64,000 bases of DNA from Sordaria brevicollis (GCA_033439795.1 JAUTDP010000012.1:1860001-1924000); one strand, 5' to 3'. Counted from the stretch's first letter, positions 44,546-59,159 are shown. Numbers and translations are program-made. Notes: generated by a model not told the origin, from the letters alone.

Positions 44546-47500
44546 TTACCTCTAATTAAAAGAAGCCGTATAATTAACTATTATTATATAAAATAATAAA
44601 AATCCCTATCAAACGTATCGTTATACTTCGAAAAATTTCTATAACCGTAACGGTCCTTAATTATAGCGACCTTCTCTTTACCTCCTTCTATTCTTCGATT
44701 AAAGCCTCCGTATTCTCCGCCGGCGAATCCCCTTCTTCTAATAATATTTCTAATTCCTTTAATTTCTATACCTTTTCCCTAAACCTCTTCCTCTCGGCCT
44801 TAACCCAATTTAATAGTATTAAAGCGTTGGAATATTTTTTGTAAAATTCCTTAACCTTTTCTCAATATATCGCTATATTAATACGTAATTATTAATTAAA
44901 TTTATAAAAAGGAGCTTAAATAACGTAATATATTTAATAACCCCTCTCTTTTTTATATTTATTAATCTTTACGAAATTTTACTCGAAAGAATCTTCGTTA
45001 TTATTTATTCGGCGTATAATCCTCCCTATATTAGCGTAAATATTTTACTATTATTATATTTAGTTTAATAACCCTATTAATAATTAAAACTTTATTTTAT
45101 TTATATTAAAAATCCGTCCGCACTTTATATTAATTAATAGCTTAAAAATAACGTAATAAATATTAATTTTAACAATCGGGAAAGGACTTTTAAAAAGTAG
45201 AGTAAATTTAACGTACGGGCGACCGGTTTCGAAATTTTAAATATCGAAAAGGATTATATTACCCGGTTTATAAACCGGGGCGTCTAACCTTCTAATATAA
45301 ACGTTATTTTCGTAATATTATTATATTTACTTTATTTTAATTATTATAAAATTAAAAATAATTTTAAATTATTCCGTTACTTTATAAATTTTAAAGAATT
45401 TAACCTCCTAAACTTTCGATAATTCGGGAGGGTAAAGGGTAGCCGGCTTAATATTTATATATAGGTTAAAATTATAATTAATAAAGAAGGGAGATATTCT
45501 TATAATTTTAAAGGCGGTATTATTTCTTATAAATTCCGTAATTAGTAATTAATCGATTTAATTATTTTAAACCCAATTAATATAAATTTTTAAATAACGT
45601 TCTATTTCGGCGTTAATATATTTAATTTAATTATTAATAAATAGGTAGAAAGCGGACGAAGGCTTTAAATTCACTTTTAATTTTAAGGATAAAATCCTCT
45701 AAAACGTCGAAATAAATTATATACCGTAATTGGAAATAATAATATCGGGTACGCTATAAAGGTTATAAATTCTATTAATAAAATACTCCGTTAATTCCTT
45801 TATTATTAAAGTCTTATAAGGGATAAAATAATATATTTTAATTAATTAATTAATAATTACCGTAATATATTTAAATTCTTATCCCCTTTAAAAATAAGGC
45901 GTTAACGGGGTAATATAATTAACGGAAATATCCTTTTATAACGTAAAAAAAACGGTTAATAATTTTAATAAATTATAAAGGGAATATTATAAAGGCTTTA
46001 TCTTTATATATTAAAAGTACGCCTTATAATATATTCTAACGGATTAGTATATCCTTAATTAAAAATAAAATTATAATAATAAATAAAAAGTCTTTTCTCT
46101 ATTTAAATACCCTATTAATAGCGAATTATAAATATATCGAAAGAATTATAAATAAAAAGTAGAATCGTTAAAATCTACGATAATAATATTCCTAAAATAA
46201 GCACGTCCTTAAATAATGCAATATTCCGCGAATAAAATTTTTACTATTTATTTACGCACTTCCTTTAATTATATGCAACGGTTAAAATCCAATAAATAGG
46301 TTAAAACGTTTTATAAAAAAGTAAACTTCTTATAAAAATCTATTACTAAATCGTTTATTAATTTCTTATCTAAAATATCCAATTCGTATAAATATTTAAT
46401 TCCTATTAATTCCTCTAACTTTATTTCTTTTAAAATTTTATACTTATAACCGACGAAATTTCCTATATCCGGTTCATCCTCCGGCTCTAAAATAAAGGCG
46501 CTATTAACGAAAAGGTTCTTATTTAATAAGACTTTATTATATACTAATAACCGCTTATTATTTACATTTTTAAAAATATTTTCTAATTTATAATTAAAAG
46601 TATTAGGGCGAATTTAAAAGGAACCTAATTGGTATTTAATTATAAAATTAAAACGAAATAAGAATTAAAATTACCTTATATAATAAGGCGTTAATTACTT
46701 ATTAATCATAAATATCCTTAAATTTTAATAATCCGTAAGGATTTTAAACGGTTATTATATTCCTTCAAATTCCGGTTTCTACTCCTTTAATACTTTAATA
46801 ATAATTAATAATTCTTTATTATAAATATTATAATTATATTCGGCGGCGGAATATCTTTAATTAAAATAGGCGACCGGTTATAAAATACTATTATTATTAT
46901 ATTATAATAAAATTCTTCTATAAATTTAATTTAAAATATCTATTTCTATAATAATTAATTTAAATTAATTATAAATACGTAAAATTAATCCGCTCGTAAA
47001 GGCTCTCTTCAATACTTTAAAAGAATTCTAATATTACTTTATTTATTTCTAATCTATAAATACTATTTTCTTAATTAATTTATAAAATAATCCTATTATA
47101 ATCGAAAAGTATTTTATAAAACGTCGGTAAAAATTAGCGAAACCTAAAAAGCATTATAATAAACGTTTAAAATCGGGAACTTATTATATTATAATGGCGG
47201 CGACTTTTTCGGGATCTATTTTAATATTACCGGGTATAATAATTAGGCCTAAATACTTCGTATATATTATATAAAATTCGTATTTATTAATATTAATTTA
47301 TAATCCTATTTTAATTATTTATTCTAAAACCTTATTAATATACTACTCGTATTCCTCTTTATTATTAAAATAAATTAGGATATTATTAAAATACGTAATT
47401 ATATAAATATCGAAAATATTATATAAAATATCGTTAATATAATTTTAAAATGTATTTAACGCGCCTTAAAGGCCAAACGGATAAACCAAAAATTCAAATA

Positions 47501-50500
47501 AGCCGAAACGAATAATAAACGTAATTAACCATTTATAATCCTCTTTAACCCGTATTTAATTAAATACGGTAATAATATTTAATTTAATAAAAATCTTTAT
47601 TTTATAAATCGAATCTAAAATTTCTTTAATTAACGGGAGCGGGTAGTAGAATTTCAAAATAATATTATTAATACCTCTATAATTTACGTAAATTCGGATT
47701 CCGTTGCCCGGTTTTTTAATTAAAAGGATAAGGGTAATTACGGTTAATTATAAAAGGCGGATAAAATTCTTACGAAAATTATTATTAACTTATTATTTAA
47801 TAACTAAAGTTTTAATAAAGGATATCGGGCGAATATAAACGCTAAGCGGTATAACGTTTAATAATAATTTAATTTTATAATCGTAAGTATAATAAAATAG
47901 GACCTCTTCTACTAATTAGAGTAAAAAAACCAAAATATTCTTATAATATTACTTAGGGACTTTAATTATAACCTCCTCCTTTAATAATATTAATTATCGA
48001 TTCTTTTTAAAAAACTTCTTCGCATCTTCCTCCGTAATTTTATTAAAATTAATTTATTCAATAATTTTAATTACTATAACCTAATAAATAATCTCTTTAT
48101 ATATAAAAATATTTTAATTAAAATTACCCGTCAAATTTAATAACTTTACCAAAACCGTAGCTTTAATATTATTTTCGGAGCTATTATCCGCTATAGCTTT
48201 AATAAAATTATAAAAATTCTTTAGCAATATATCCTTATATTTTTTACCCTCCCTATTTTAAATATTATTAATAATCTCTTCGATTAAAATAATTTTACTA
48301 AATTTATAAATAGCGGTTGAACGTTCGAACTCCGTATATATTGTAATTATAAATTATAAATTATCCTTTTCGTATAAAAAATTAAACGTAGCGGCGTTAA
48401 ATTCCTTAATATCTTTTAAATTTAACGGATTATTTACTATTTTAAACGAACGGGGATTATATTCGCAATGTATATTAATTAATATACGCCGATTATTCAA
48501 TTTAATATAAGGCTCGTAAACTATAGGGCTTTTAATTTTAATAAAGAGAATAATTATTCCTGAAATATTTTAAACCTTAATACTAACCTAATTAATAATT
48601 AAAACCTTAAATAGGGCGGTATTATAATAAATAAAAGGTCGGGAGGGCTTGGGAACGGGTAAATCGTAAATAGGAATAGGGTTAATTTAAGGAGTAAATT
48701 TCTTCTAAAAAATAAACTTCTTTATTTAAGGAGCGGACCTCGTTTTAAAAGCGGTTATAAATATAATTATCGAAATTGGCTTTTATATCGTAGCTAAAGA
48801 AATAACCTTAAAAACCGGCGTATTCTTTTAAAGGGGGGTTATTATTAAAATAAATTTAAAGGAAGCTTTAATAGTAATAATCGTAACGTTATTAAAAATA
48901 GTGCGTAATATTATAATTAATTCGTTAAATAAATTTATAGTAAAGTAACGGTTATAATAATATTTAAATTATATATTATACGCGTTGTAATTAATTTCGG
49001 GTTTATGAAATTATATTTATAGGAAGCTTAAAATTATAGAATATTTAAAGGAGATATTATATATTAAAAAAGTAACGACTTTATTATAAAATCTAATATA
49101 GAATTTAACCTTTACCCCCTAAGCAATAACGCCTTTAATTATACTATTGGCCAAAATTAACTTCTTTAAATATTAAAGTTTAAAATATAGAAGGTTATTT
49201 TTTATTATAAAAGAACGGTCGATAAAAACGAACGCGGAATATCTATTATTAACGAAAATAATATAATAATCTTTATATAAATTAATTATTACGTAGGAAA
49301 AAAAAATATTAAATTTAGGGTAATAGAATTATTTAAAAATTAAATTTATATTTCCTCCAAACCTTTTAATTTTAAAGAATTTAAAATTTTATCCTTTTTA
49401 ATTAGGAATTATAATAACCGCTAAAGCCTCTATACGTAATTAAGTATAAAAGTTATTCGTTTTCCGAAACGTTATAATATTCTTTACCTTCGGCGGTTAA
49501 AACGGCGGAGGTAATAAAGGCGGCTAGAATAACGTTAACGGCGCGGATTTTAATCTATTAATTCTAATTACGCTTCTTCTTCTTCTTATTACCCTTACTC
49601 TTATTATTTTAATAACCTTTATCGCTATAATTTATCGAATTAATATAATTATAATTAATATAACCCTTCTAATTATAATAGCGGTAGAAACCCTTATACA
49701 TACGCTAATCGAAAATATTTTTATAAATAAATACGGTCAAATCGACGGTATCCAAATCTATTTTATTATTACCCTAACTAATAGGAACGTTATTAAAATT
49801 AGTATAAAAGGCGGAATTAAAGCCAATAGTAGGGGTAATATTAATAATAAATAAATTAAAGGCGCGGTTAATTATTTTTTAATAATAATCGGCATTTTTG
49901 AAATTAATAATAATAATATAATATAAATCGAATTAAGCGTAAAAATTATCGGTGGCCGGAGGGTTATAATAGGTAAAACCGTTACGAAAACGTTTATTAA
50001 TTTTATTATAAAAATAATAAACCTTTATAACGTCGTTATAACCGATTAAATTATAAAAATTAGTAAATTTTTATTTAAATTTAATAAAAGGGCGGTTCTT
50101 TATATAATACTCTTCGAAATGGCGGTTAATATCGTTAACCAAATTAATATTTTTAAAACGTTTAACCAAATAATTTATAAATTCCTTCCTAATCTTCTAA
50201 TATTAAATATCTTTGGGCTTATCGTTTTAAATAGCCTAAAACTCCTTATAAATATTAAATAGGATTTTAAAGCCCAAAAGTATAACCGGTCTAATAATTT
50301 TAATACCTTTATTAAAATAAAGGAGGGTATTAACTTTCTATTAAAATTAAATATAAAAATACTAAACGGTAAAAATTTCGCAACGGGTAACGGTACCGCT
50401 AAATTCTTTTTTTATAAAAATAAGAGGGTTATTAATAATTTAACGGTAGCCGGATATAATATTAATATTAATAATTTTACTTATAATATTCGTATTAAAT

Positions 50501-51315
50501 TAAATTGTAAATTTCAAAATAATATCGCGAAGGGTATTATTACATTTATTAGTAGTAAATTTATCGGCCTTAAAGGATTAATATTTAATAATAAATTAAT
50601 AGTATTTAAAATTTACATCGTCGAATATATTCTAAACGTTATTAATAATATAGCGGTTAATAAATACCTCCTCGTAATAATCCTTAATAATAAATAGAAT
50701 TTCAATATAAATACGGATAATAAATATAATAATCGAGTAGAAAATGAAATATTTAGCGATAATATTAATACTGGATAAATAATCTTCGGGGACCGCTTCT
50801 TTATCTTCGTCCTCTTCGATAACGGTAATAAAATTATTAATACTTTAAAGGATAGGAAATTCGTATAAAGTAGTAATATAAATATTAATATCGTAAATAA
50901 ATAAATTGTCTATTATAAATAGTTCGTTAATATTTAAAGAGCGAAAAATCGTAGGGAATTCGTCGTCGCTTCTTAAAAAGTACGCAAAATCGCTATTATT
51001 ACCTATATTAAATATTAACGAATAGAAAAAAGGTCTATAATTTATAAAACGATTTTAAAAACGGAGAAAGAGAAAAAAACGTAACGTTTACCTTTATCCG
51101 CTAAATAAAAAAAAGGCTACCCTTATTCCTTAAATAAAGAAATATAATTTTAATAAATAATTAACGGTTGAAATTATTGTAACGAAAGAAATTACCCTAA
51201 TTATCGAAAAAAAAGAAAAAATATTAAATTTAACGACTTACGAATAAAGCGATCCTAGTACGCTTAAATAATTGAAAATTATACGCTATAAATGTAATAA
51301 TAAAGTATAATATAT
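44546..51315 (-). pseudogene. Decayed gag-pol of copy A
   Basis: On the minus strand the polyprotein order is recognisable: gag with a CCHC box whose three Cys and one His codons all read Tyr (49645-49686), RT with YGLFEFLVYPFGL-like phrasing and YFNN where YLDD is expected (47382-47393), and integrase with VPDIIISN and SAFYLF-like segments (~45,640-45,760). Dozens of TAA/TAG break the frame. No part can be functional. Confidence 0.88.
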
Positions 51316-51436
51316 TATTACGGGTAAATACGATTAAAGTAAATAAAATAGGATATACGATATTATATAAGGAAGGAAAAGAGGAAAGGGAGCGAAGCTA
51401 TACGTAGGTAGTTACCCTTATAAAGGTACGGCGTAT
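51316..51436 (-). repeat. Copy A right LTR, first part
   Basis: This matches the first 121 bases of the LTR and stops at GGCGTAT, where copy B begins. Confidence 0.88.
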
Positions 51437-51739
51437 TATCACGGGTAAATACGACCAAGGTAGGTAGAATAGGATATACGATATTATATAAGGAAGGAAA
51501 AAGGAAAGGGAGCGAAGCTATACGCGTATAATTACCCTTATAAGGGCACGGCGCACAAACTATATGCGTGCGGGGCGCGCGCGTGGTTATGTGACCGGGA
51601 CCGCAACCGTATTATTGGTGTAATACGACCGCGGTAGCGGGTTAACTACGATAAAATTATAATTATTTTAATAATAATTACAACCTTAGTATAGGTACGT
51701 GATTAAATTACGTATAATTATTAAATTAAACTTATAATA
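51437..51739 (-). repeat. Copy B LTR (left; 3' LTR)
   Basis: 303 bases, TATCACGGG to CTTATAATA, followed by a pyrimidine tract ACCCCT that is the polypurine tract on the minus strand. Confidence 0.9.
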
Positions 51740-54700
51740 CTACCCCTAATTAAAAGAAGCCGTATAATTGATTATTATTATATAAAATAATAGAAATCTT
51801 TATTAAATATATCGTTATATTTCGAAAAATCTCTACGGCCGTTATTATTTTTAAACGTAGCGACCTCTTTTTCCCTTCGTATTATCCTTCGGCCGGAGTT
51901 TCCGTATTTTCCGCCGGTATATTCCCCCCTTCCGACGGTATTTCTAATTCCTCTATTACTTTCCGTATTTTTTCTTTAATCCTCTTCTTTTCGGATTTGG
52001 CTTATTTAAATAGTATTAAAGCGTCGGGATACTTTTTATAAAACTCCTTAACCTTTTCTAAGTATATAATTACATTTATACGTAATTACTAATTAAATTT
52101 ATAAAAGGGAGTTTAAATAATATAATATATTTAATAATTTTTTTCCTTTTTATATTTATTAATTTTTATAAAATCCTATTCGAAAGAATTTTCGCCGTTA
52201 TCGATTCGGCGTATAACCTTCCTTATATTAGCGCGGATATTCTATTATTATTATATTTAACCTAATAAATTTACTAGCGATTAAGGCTTTATTTTATTTA
52301 TATTAAAAGTCCGTCCGTACTTTATATTAATTAATAATTTAAAAGTAACGGAGTAGGTATTAATTTTAATAATCGGGAAAAGATTTTCGAAAAGCGGAAT
52401 GAATTTAGCGTACGGGTAACCGGTTTCGAAATTCTAAATATCGAAGAGGATTATATCGCCCGGCTTATAAACTAGAATATTTAACCTCTTAATATTAACG
52501 TTATTTTCGTAACGTTATTATATTTATTTTATTTTAATTATTACGAAACCGAAGATAGTTTTAAATTATTTTACTACTTTATAAATTTTAAAGAATTTAA
52601 TTTTTTAAACTTTTAATAATTTAAGAAGGTAAGGGGTAATCGGTTTAATACTTATACGCGGGTTAAAGCTATAATTAATAAAGAAAGGGGATATTCCCGT
52701 AATTTTAAAAGCGGTATTATTTTTTATAAATTTTGCGATTAATAATTAATTAACCTAATCGTTTTAAATTTAATTAATATAAATCCTTAAGTAACGTTTT
52801 ATTTCGGCGTTAATATATTCGGTTTAATTATTAGTAAATGGGTAGAAAGTGGATGAAAGTTTTAAATTTACTTTTAATTTTAAGGATAGGGTTTTTTAAA
52901 ACGTTAAAATAAATTATATATTGTAATTGGAGATAATAATATCGGGTATGCTATAAAGGCTATAAATTTTATCGATAAAACGCTCCGTTAATTCCTCCGC
53001 TATTAAAGTCTTATAAGGAATAAAATAATATATTTTAATTAACCGATTAATAATTACTACGATATATTTAAATTCTTATCCCCTTTAAAAATAGGGTATT
53101 AGCGGGATAATATAATTAATAGAGATATCCTTCTATAGTGTAAAAAGAATAGTTAATAACTTTAATAGTTTATAAAGGGAATATTATAAAGGCTTTATTT
53201 TTATATATTAAAAGTATACTTTATAATATATTTTAATAAATTAATATATTTTTAATTAAAAATAAAATTATAATAATAAATAGAAGGTTTTTTCTTTATT
53301 TAAATACTTTATTAATAGCGAATTGTAAATACGTTGAAAAAATTATAAATAAAGAGCGGAGTCGTTAAAGTTTACGATAATAGTATTTTTAAAATAAATA
53401 CGTCTTTAGATAGTATAGTATTATACGAACGAAATTTTTACTATTTATTTATATATTTCCTTTAATTATATATAACGGTTAAAATCTAATAAATAAATTA
53501 AAACGTCTTATAAGAAAATAAATTTTTTATAAAATTCTATTATTAAATCGTCTATTAATTTCTCGTTTAAGATATTTAATTTATATAAATACTTAATTCC
53601 TATTAATTCTTCTAATTCTATTTCTTTTAGAACTTTATACTTATAACCGACGAGGTTTTTTACGTTCGGTTCGTCCTCCGGCTTTAAAATAAAAGCGCCG
53701 TTAATAAAAAGGTTTTTATTTAATAAGACTTTATTATATACTAATAACCATTTATTATTTATATTCTTGGGGATATTTTTTAATTTATAATTAAAAGCGT
53801 CGGGGCGAATTTGGAAGGAATTTAGTCGGTATTTAATTATAAAATTAAAACGAAATAAGAATTAGGATTACTTTATATAGTAGAATATTAATTATTTATT
53901 AATTATAAATATCTTTAAATTCTAATAATTTATAAGGATTTTAAACGGTTATTATATTCCTTTAAATTCCGGTTTCTATTCCTTTAATACTTTAATAATA
54001 GCTAGTAATTCTTTATTATAAATATTATAATTATATTCAGCAGCGGAATATTTTTAATTAAAATAGGCGACCGGTTGTAAAATATTATTATTATCGTACT
54101 ACAATAGGGTTCCTCTATAAACCTAATTTAAAATATCCGTCTCTATAATAATTAATTTAAATTAATTATAAATACGTAAAATTAATCCGCTTATAAAAGC
54201 TTTTTTTAATACTTTAAAAGAATTTTAATACTATTTTATTTATTTTTAATTTATAGGTACTATCTTCTTAATTAATTCGTAAAATAGTCCTGTTATAATT
54301 GAAAAGTATTTTATAAAATATCGGTAAAAGTTAACGAAATTTAGGAAACGCTATAACGAACGTTTAAAATCGGGAGCCTATTATATTATAATAGCGGCGA
54401 CCTTTTCGGGATCTATTTCAATACCGCCGGGCGTAATAATTAAATTTAAATATTTTATACGTATCGTATAAAATTCGTATTTATCGATATCGATTTATAA
54501 TCCTATTTTAATTATTCGTTTTAAAACCTCGTTAATATACCGTTCGTATTCCTCTTTATTATTGGAATAAATTAAAATATTATTAAAATACGTAGTTGCG
54601 TAGACGTTAAAAATATTGTATAGGATATTGTTAATATAATTTTAAAACGTATTTAGCGCGCTTTATAGGTTAAACGGATAAATTAAGGATTCGAATAAGC

Positions 54701-57700
54701 CGAAACGAATAATAAACGTAATTAATTATTCGTAACCCTCTTTAACCTATATCCGATTAAATACGGTAATAATATTTAATTTAATAAAAATCCTTATTTT
54801 ATAAATTAAATCTAGGGTCTCTTTAATTAATAGGAGTAGGTAGTAGGATTTTAAAGTAATATTATTAATATTTTTATAATTTACGTAAATTCGGACTCCG
54901 CCGCCCAATTTTTTAATTAAAAGGATAGGGGTAACCGCGGTTAATTATAAAGGGCGGATAAAATTTTTACGAAGATTATTATTAATTTATTATTTAATAA
55001 CCGAAGTTTCAATAGGGGACGTTAAATAAGCGCGAACGTTAAGCGGTTTAGCGTTTAGTAATAATTTAATTTTATAATTGTAAATATAATAAAGTAGGAT
55101 TTCCTTTACTAATTAGGGTAAAAAAGCTAAAATATCCTTATAATACCGTTCGGGGATTTTAATTATAATTTCCTCTTTTAATAGTATTAGCCGTCGATTT
55201 TTTTTAAGAAATTTTTTCGTATCCTCTTTTATAATTTTATTAAAGTTAATTTATTCGGCGATTTTAATTATTATAATTTAATAGATAATTTCTTTATATA
55301 TAAAAGTATTTTAATTGAAATTATTTATTAAGTTTAATAATTTTACTAAAACCGCAGTTTTAATATCCTCTTCGGAGCTATTATTTATTATAATTTCGAT
55401 AAAATTATAAAGGTTCCTTAATAATATATTTTTATATTTTTTATTATTCTTATTTTAAATATCGTTAATAATTTCTTCGGTTAATATAATTTTATTAAAT
55501 TCGTAGATAGCGGTTAAATATTCGAATTCTGTATACGTTATAATTATAAATTATAAATTATCCCTTTTATATAAGAAATTAAATATAGCGGCGTTGAATT
55601 CTTTAATATCTTTTAAATTTAATAGATTATTTACTATTTTAAATAAATAGGGATTATATTTATAATATATCCCGGTTAATATACGCCGACCGTTTAATTT
55701 AATATAGGGTTTATAAATTACGGGGCTTTTAATTTTAACGAAGAGAACGGTTATTCTTAAGATATTTTGGACTTTAATATTAATTCGGCTAATAATTAAA
55801 ATTTTAAATAGGGTAGTATTATAACGAATAGGAAATTGGGAGGGCTTAAAAATAGGTAAATCGTAAATAAGAGCGGGGTTAATTTAAAGAGTAGGCTTCT
55901 TTTAAAAAGTAGATTTATTTTAGGGAATAAACTTCTTTATTTAGAGAGCGGATTTCGTTTTAAAAGTAGCCGTAAGTATAGTTATTAGGGTTGGCTTTTA
56001 TATTACAATTAAGGAAATAACCTTAGGAATCGACGTATTTTTTTAAAGGGGGGTCGTTATTAAAATAAATTTAAGTAAAGCCCTAATAATAGCGACCGTA
56101 ATATTATTAAAAATAGCGCGTAGTATTATAATCAATTCGTTAAATAGGTTTATAATAAGGTAACGATTATAATAATATTTAAATTATATATTATATACGT
56201 CGTAATTAATTTCGGGTTTATAGAATTATATTTATAGGAAATTTAAAATTATAAAGTATTTGGGGGAGATATTATATATTAAAAAGGTAACGACTTTATT
56301 ATAAAATTTAATATAGAATTTGGCCCTTACCCCTTTAGAAATAACGCCTTTAATTATATTATTAATTAAAATTAGTTTTTTTAGGCATTAAAATTTAAAA
56401 TGCGGAAAGTTATTTTTTATTATAAAAGAACGGTCGATAAAAATGAACGCAAAATATTTATTATTAATAAGAATAATATAATAGTTTTTACGCGAATTGG
56501 TTATTATATAGGAAAAAAGGAGTATTAAATTTAGGGTAATAAAATTATTTAAAGATTAAATCCGTATTTCCTTTAAACCCTTTAATTTTAAAGAATTTAA
56601 AACTTTATTTTTTTTAATTAAGAATTATAATAACCGTTAAGGCTTTTATACGTAATTAAATATAAAGGCTATTCGTTTTCTAGAGCGTTATAATATTCTT
56701 TATTTTCGGCGGTTAAAGCGGCGGGGGTAATAAAGGCGGTTAGGGTAGCGTTAACGGCGCGGATTTTAGTTTATTAATTTTGACTACGCTTTTTCTTCTT
56801 TTTATTACCTTTATTCTTACTATCTTAATAACTTTTATTATTATAATTTATCGAATTAGTATAATTATAGTTAATATAACCTTTCTAATTATAATAGCGG
56901 TAGAGGCCCTTACGTATACGTTAATCGAGGATATCCTTATAAATAAATACGGTTAAATTAACGGCGTTTAGGTTTATTTTATTATTACTTTAATTAATAG
57001 GAATATTATTAGGATTAGTACGAAGGGCGGAATTAAAGCTAACGGCGGGGGTAATAACGGTATTAATAATAGATAAATTAAAGGCGCGGTTAATTATCTT
57101 TTAATAATAATCGGTATCTTCGAAATTAATAGTAATAGTACGGTATAAATCGAATTAAACGTAGAAATTATCGGCGGTTAGGGGGTTACGATAGGTAAAA
57201 CTATTACGAAGACGTTTATTAATTTTATTATAAAGGTAATAAATTTTTATAGCGTCGTTATAACCGATTAAATTATAAAAATTAATAAATTTTTATTTAA
57301 ATTCGGTAAAGGGGTAATTCTTTATATAGTATTCCTTAAGACGGCGGTTAACGTTATTAATTAAATTAATATTTTTAAAACGTTTAATTAAATAATTTAT
57401 AAATTCTTTTTTAATCTTTTAACGTTAAATATCCTTAGGCTTATTATTCTAAATAATTTAAAGTTCTTTACGGATATTAAATAAAATTTTAAAGCTTAAA
57501 AGTATAACCGTTTTAATAATTTTAATACCCTTATTAAGGTAAAAGAGGGTATCGATTTTCTATTAAAATTAAATACGGAAACGTTAAGCGGCGAAGATTT
57601 TATAGCGGGTAACGGCGTTGTTAAACTCCTTTCCTATAAAAATAGAAGGGTTATTAATAATTTAACGGTAATTAGATATAATATTAATATTAGTAATTTT

Positions 57701-58540
57701 ATTCGTAATATTCGTATTAAGTTAAATTGTAAATTTCGAAATAATATTACAAAGGGTATTATTACGCTTATTAATAGTAAATTTATCGGCTTTAAAAAAT
57801 TGGTATTTAGCGATAAGTTAATAATATTTGAAATTTACGTCGTTGAATGTATTTTAAGCGTTATTAGTAATACGGCGGTTAATAAATGCCTCTTCGTAAT
57901 AATTTTTAACGATAAATAGAATTTTAATATAAATACGGGTAATAAGTACGATAATTGAGCGGAAAGCGGGGTATCCGGCGATAATATTAATATTGGATAG
58001 ATGATTTTTAAGGATTATTTCCTTATTTTTATCCTCTTCGATAGTGGCGATAAAGCTATTAATATTTTAGAGGATAGGAAATTCGCGTAGGGTAGTAATG
58101 TAAATATTAATATTATAAGTAAATAAATTATCTATTATAAATAGTTCGTTAATATTTAAAGAGCGAAAAATCGTAGGGAATTCGTCATCGCTTTTTAAAA
58201 AATGCGTAAAATTACTATTATTACTTATATTAAATATTAATAAGTAGAGAGAAGGTTTATAATTCGTAAAACGATTTCGAAACGGAAAAAGAAAGAGGGA
58301 GAAACGTAACGCTTACTTTTATCTATTAAATAAAAAAAAAGCCACCCTTATTCTTTAAATAAAGGGACGCGGCTTATAATAATTAATTAACGGTTAAGGT
58401 TATTATAACGAAAGAAATTACTTTAATTATTAAAAAAAAGAAAGAATATTAAATTTAACGATTTATAAATAAAGCAATCCTAATACGCTTAAATAATCGA
58501 AAATTATACGTTATAAATGCAATAATAAGGTATAATATAT
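51740..58540 (-). pseudogene. Decayed gag-pol of copy B
   Basis: Colinear with copy A's coding region and equally riddled with stops. The RT YGLFE/YPF region reads at ~54,660-54,720 and the integrase VPDIII region at ~52,921-52,960. Confidence 0.85.
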
Positions 58541-58843
58541 TATTACGGGTAAATACGACTAAAGTGGGTAGAATAGGATATATAATATTATATAAGGAAG
58601 GAAAAAGGAAAGGGAGCGAAATTGTACGCGTATAACTGCCCTTATAAAGGTACGGCGCATAGACTATATACGCGCGGGGCGCGCGCGTAATTATATAACC
58701 GGGATTGTAATTATATCGTTAATATAATACGACCGCGGTAGTGGGTTAATTACGATAAGGTTGTAATTATTTTAATAGTAATTATAACCTTGGTATAAGT
58801 ACGTGATTAAATTACGTGCAGTTATTAGGCTAAGCTTGTGATA
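58541..58843 (-). repeat. Copy B LTR (right; 5' LTR)
   Basis: 303 bases, TATTACGGG to CTTGTGATA. The end GTGATA is close to the inferred original GTGACA. The promoter would lie here in the element's orientation. Confidence 0.9.
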
Positions 58844-58848
58844 CGTAT

Positions 58849-59022
58849 AGACTATACGCGCGTAAAGCGCGCGTAGTTATATAACCGGGATTACGACCGT
58901 ATTGTTGTGTAACCGCGGCGGCGGGCTAGCCGAGTAAGGTTGTAATTATCTTAGTAGTAATTACAACCTTAGCACAAGCACGTGACCAAGTCACGTGCAG
59001 TCACTAAGCTAAGCCTGTAATA
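58849..59022 (-). repeat. Copy A right LTR, second part
   Basis: The last 174 bases of the LTR, resuming after the duplicated CGTAT and ending CCTGTAATA, followed by the outer target-site duplication CTAAC. Confidence 0.88.
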
Positions 59023-59159
59023 CTAACGAAGTTATTACCGCCGCTAATATTTTTATAAGGAGTGCTTAGAAATATAAAAATACTTTTAAGGATATTGGCA
59101 AAGTATTTCTACCTTTAAAAGTACCCTAGAACGTTAAAAAACTTTTAATATAAGCGTTT

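Larger units (their letters stand above)
51437..58843 (-). mobile_element. Ty3/gypsy LTR retrotransposon, copy B (nested in A)
   Basis: Both LTRs are 303 bases (51437-51739 and 58541-58843). CGTAT occurs directly before (51432-51436) and after (58844-58848), a 5-bp target-site duplication from copy A's LTR. The internal sequence is colinear with copy A, including the integrase region (~52,660-52,960) and RT region (~54,560-54,720). It differs from A mainly by transitions. Because B lies inside A's LTR, B inserted later. Both were then inactivated by RIP. Confidence 0.92.
44251..59022 (-). mobile_element. Ty3/gypsy LTR retrotransposon, copy A (interrupted by copy B)
   Basis: The left LTR is 44251-44545. 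The right LTR is split into 51316-51436 and 58849-59022; 121 + 174 = 295 bases, equal to the left LTR. CTAAC flanks the whole unit at 44246-44250 and 59023-59027. LTR ends read TATCAC...ATA, a RIP form of TGTCAC...GTGACA. The internal part reads on the minus strand. From right to left it has a gag zinc knuckle (49645-49686), reverse transcriptase (~47,350-47,520, with YPFGL and a YFNN catalytic motif) and integrase (~45,450-45,800). RT before integrase means Ty3/gypsy. A purine tract next to the left LTR, read on the minus strand, fits the 3' LTR position. Confidence 0.9.

Noticed and set aside
44251..59022. Tandem (head-to-tail) gypsy dimer made by LTR recombination
   Set aside because: The middle and right LTR segments are partial and complementary and the inner element has its own target duplication, so nested insertion explains the structure better.
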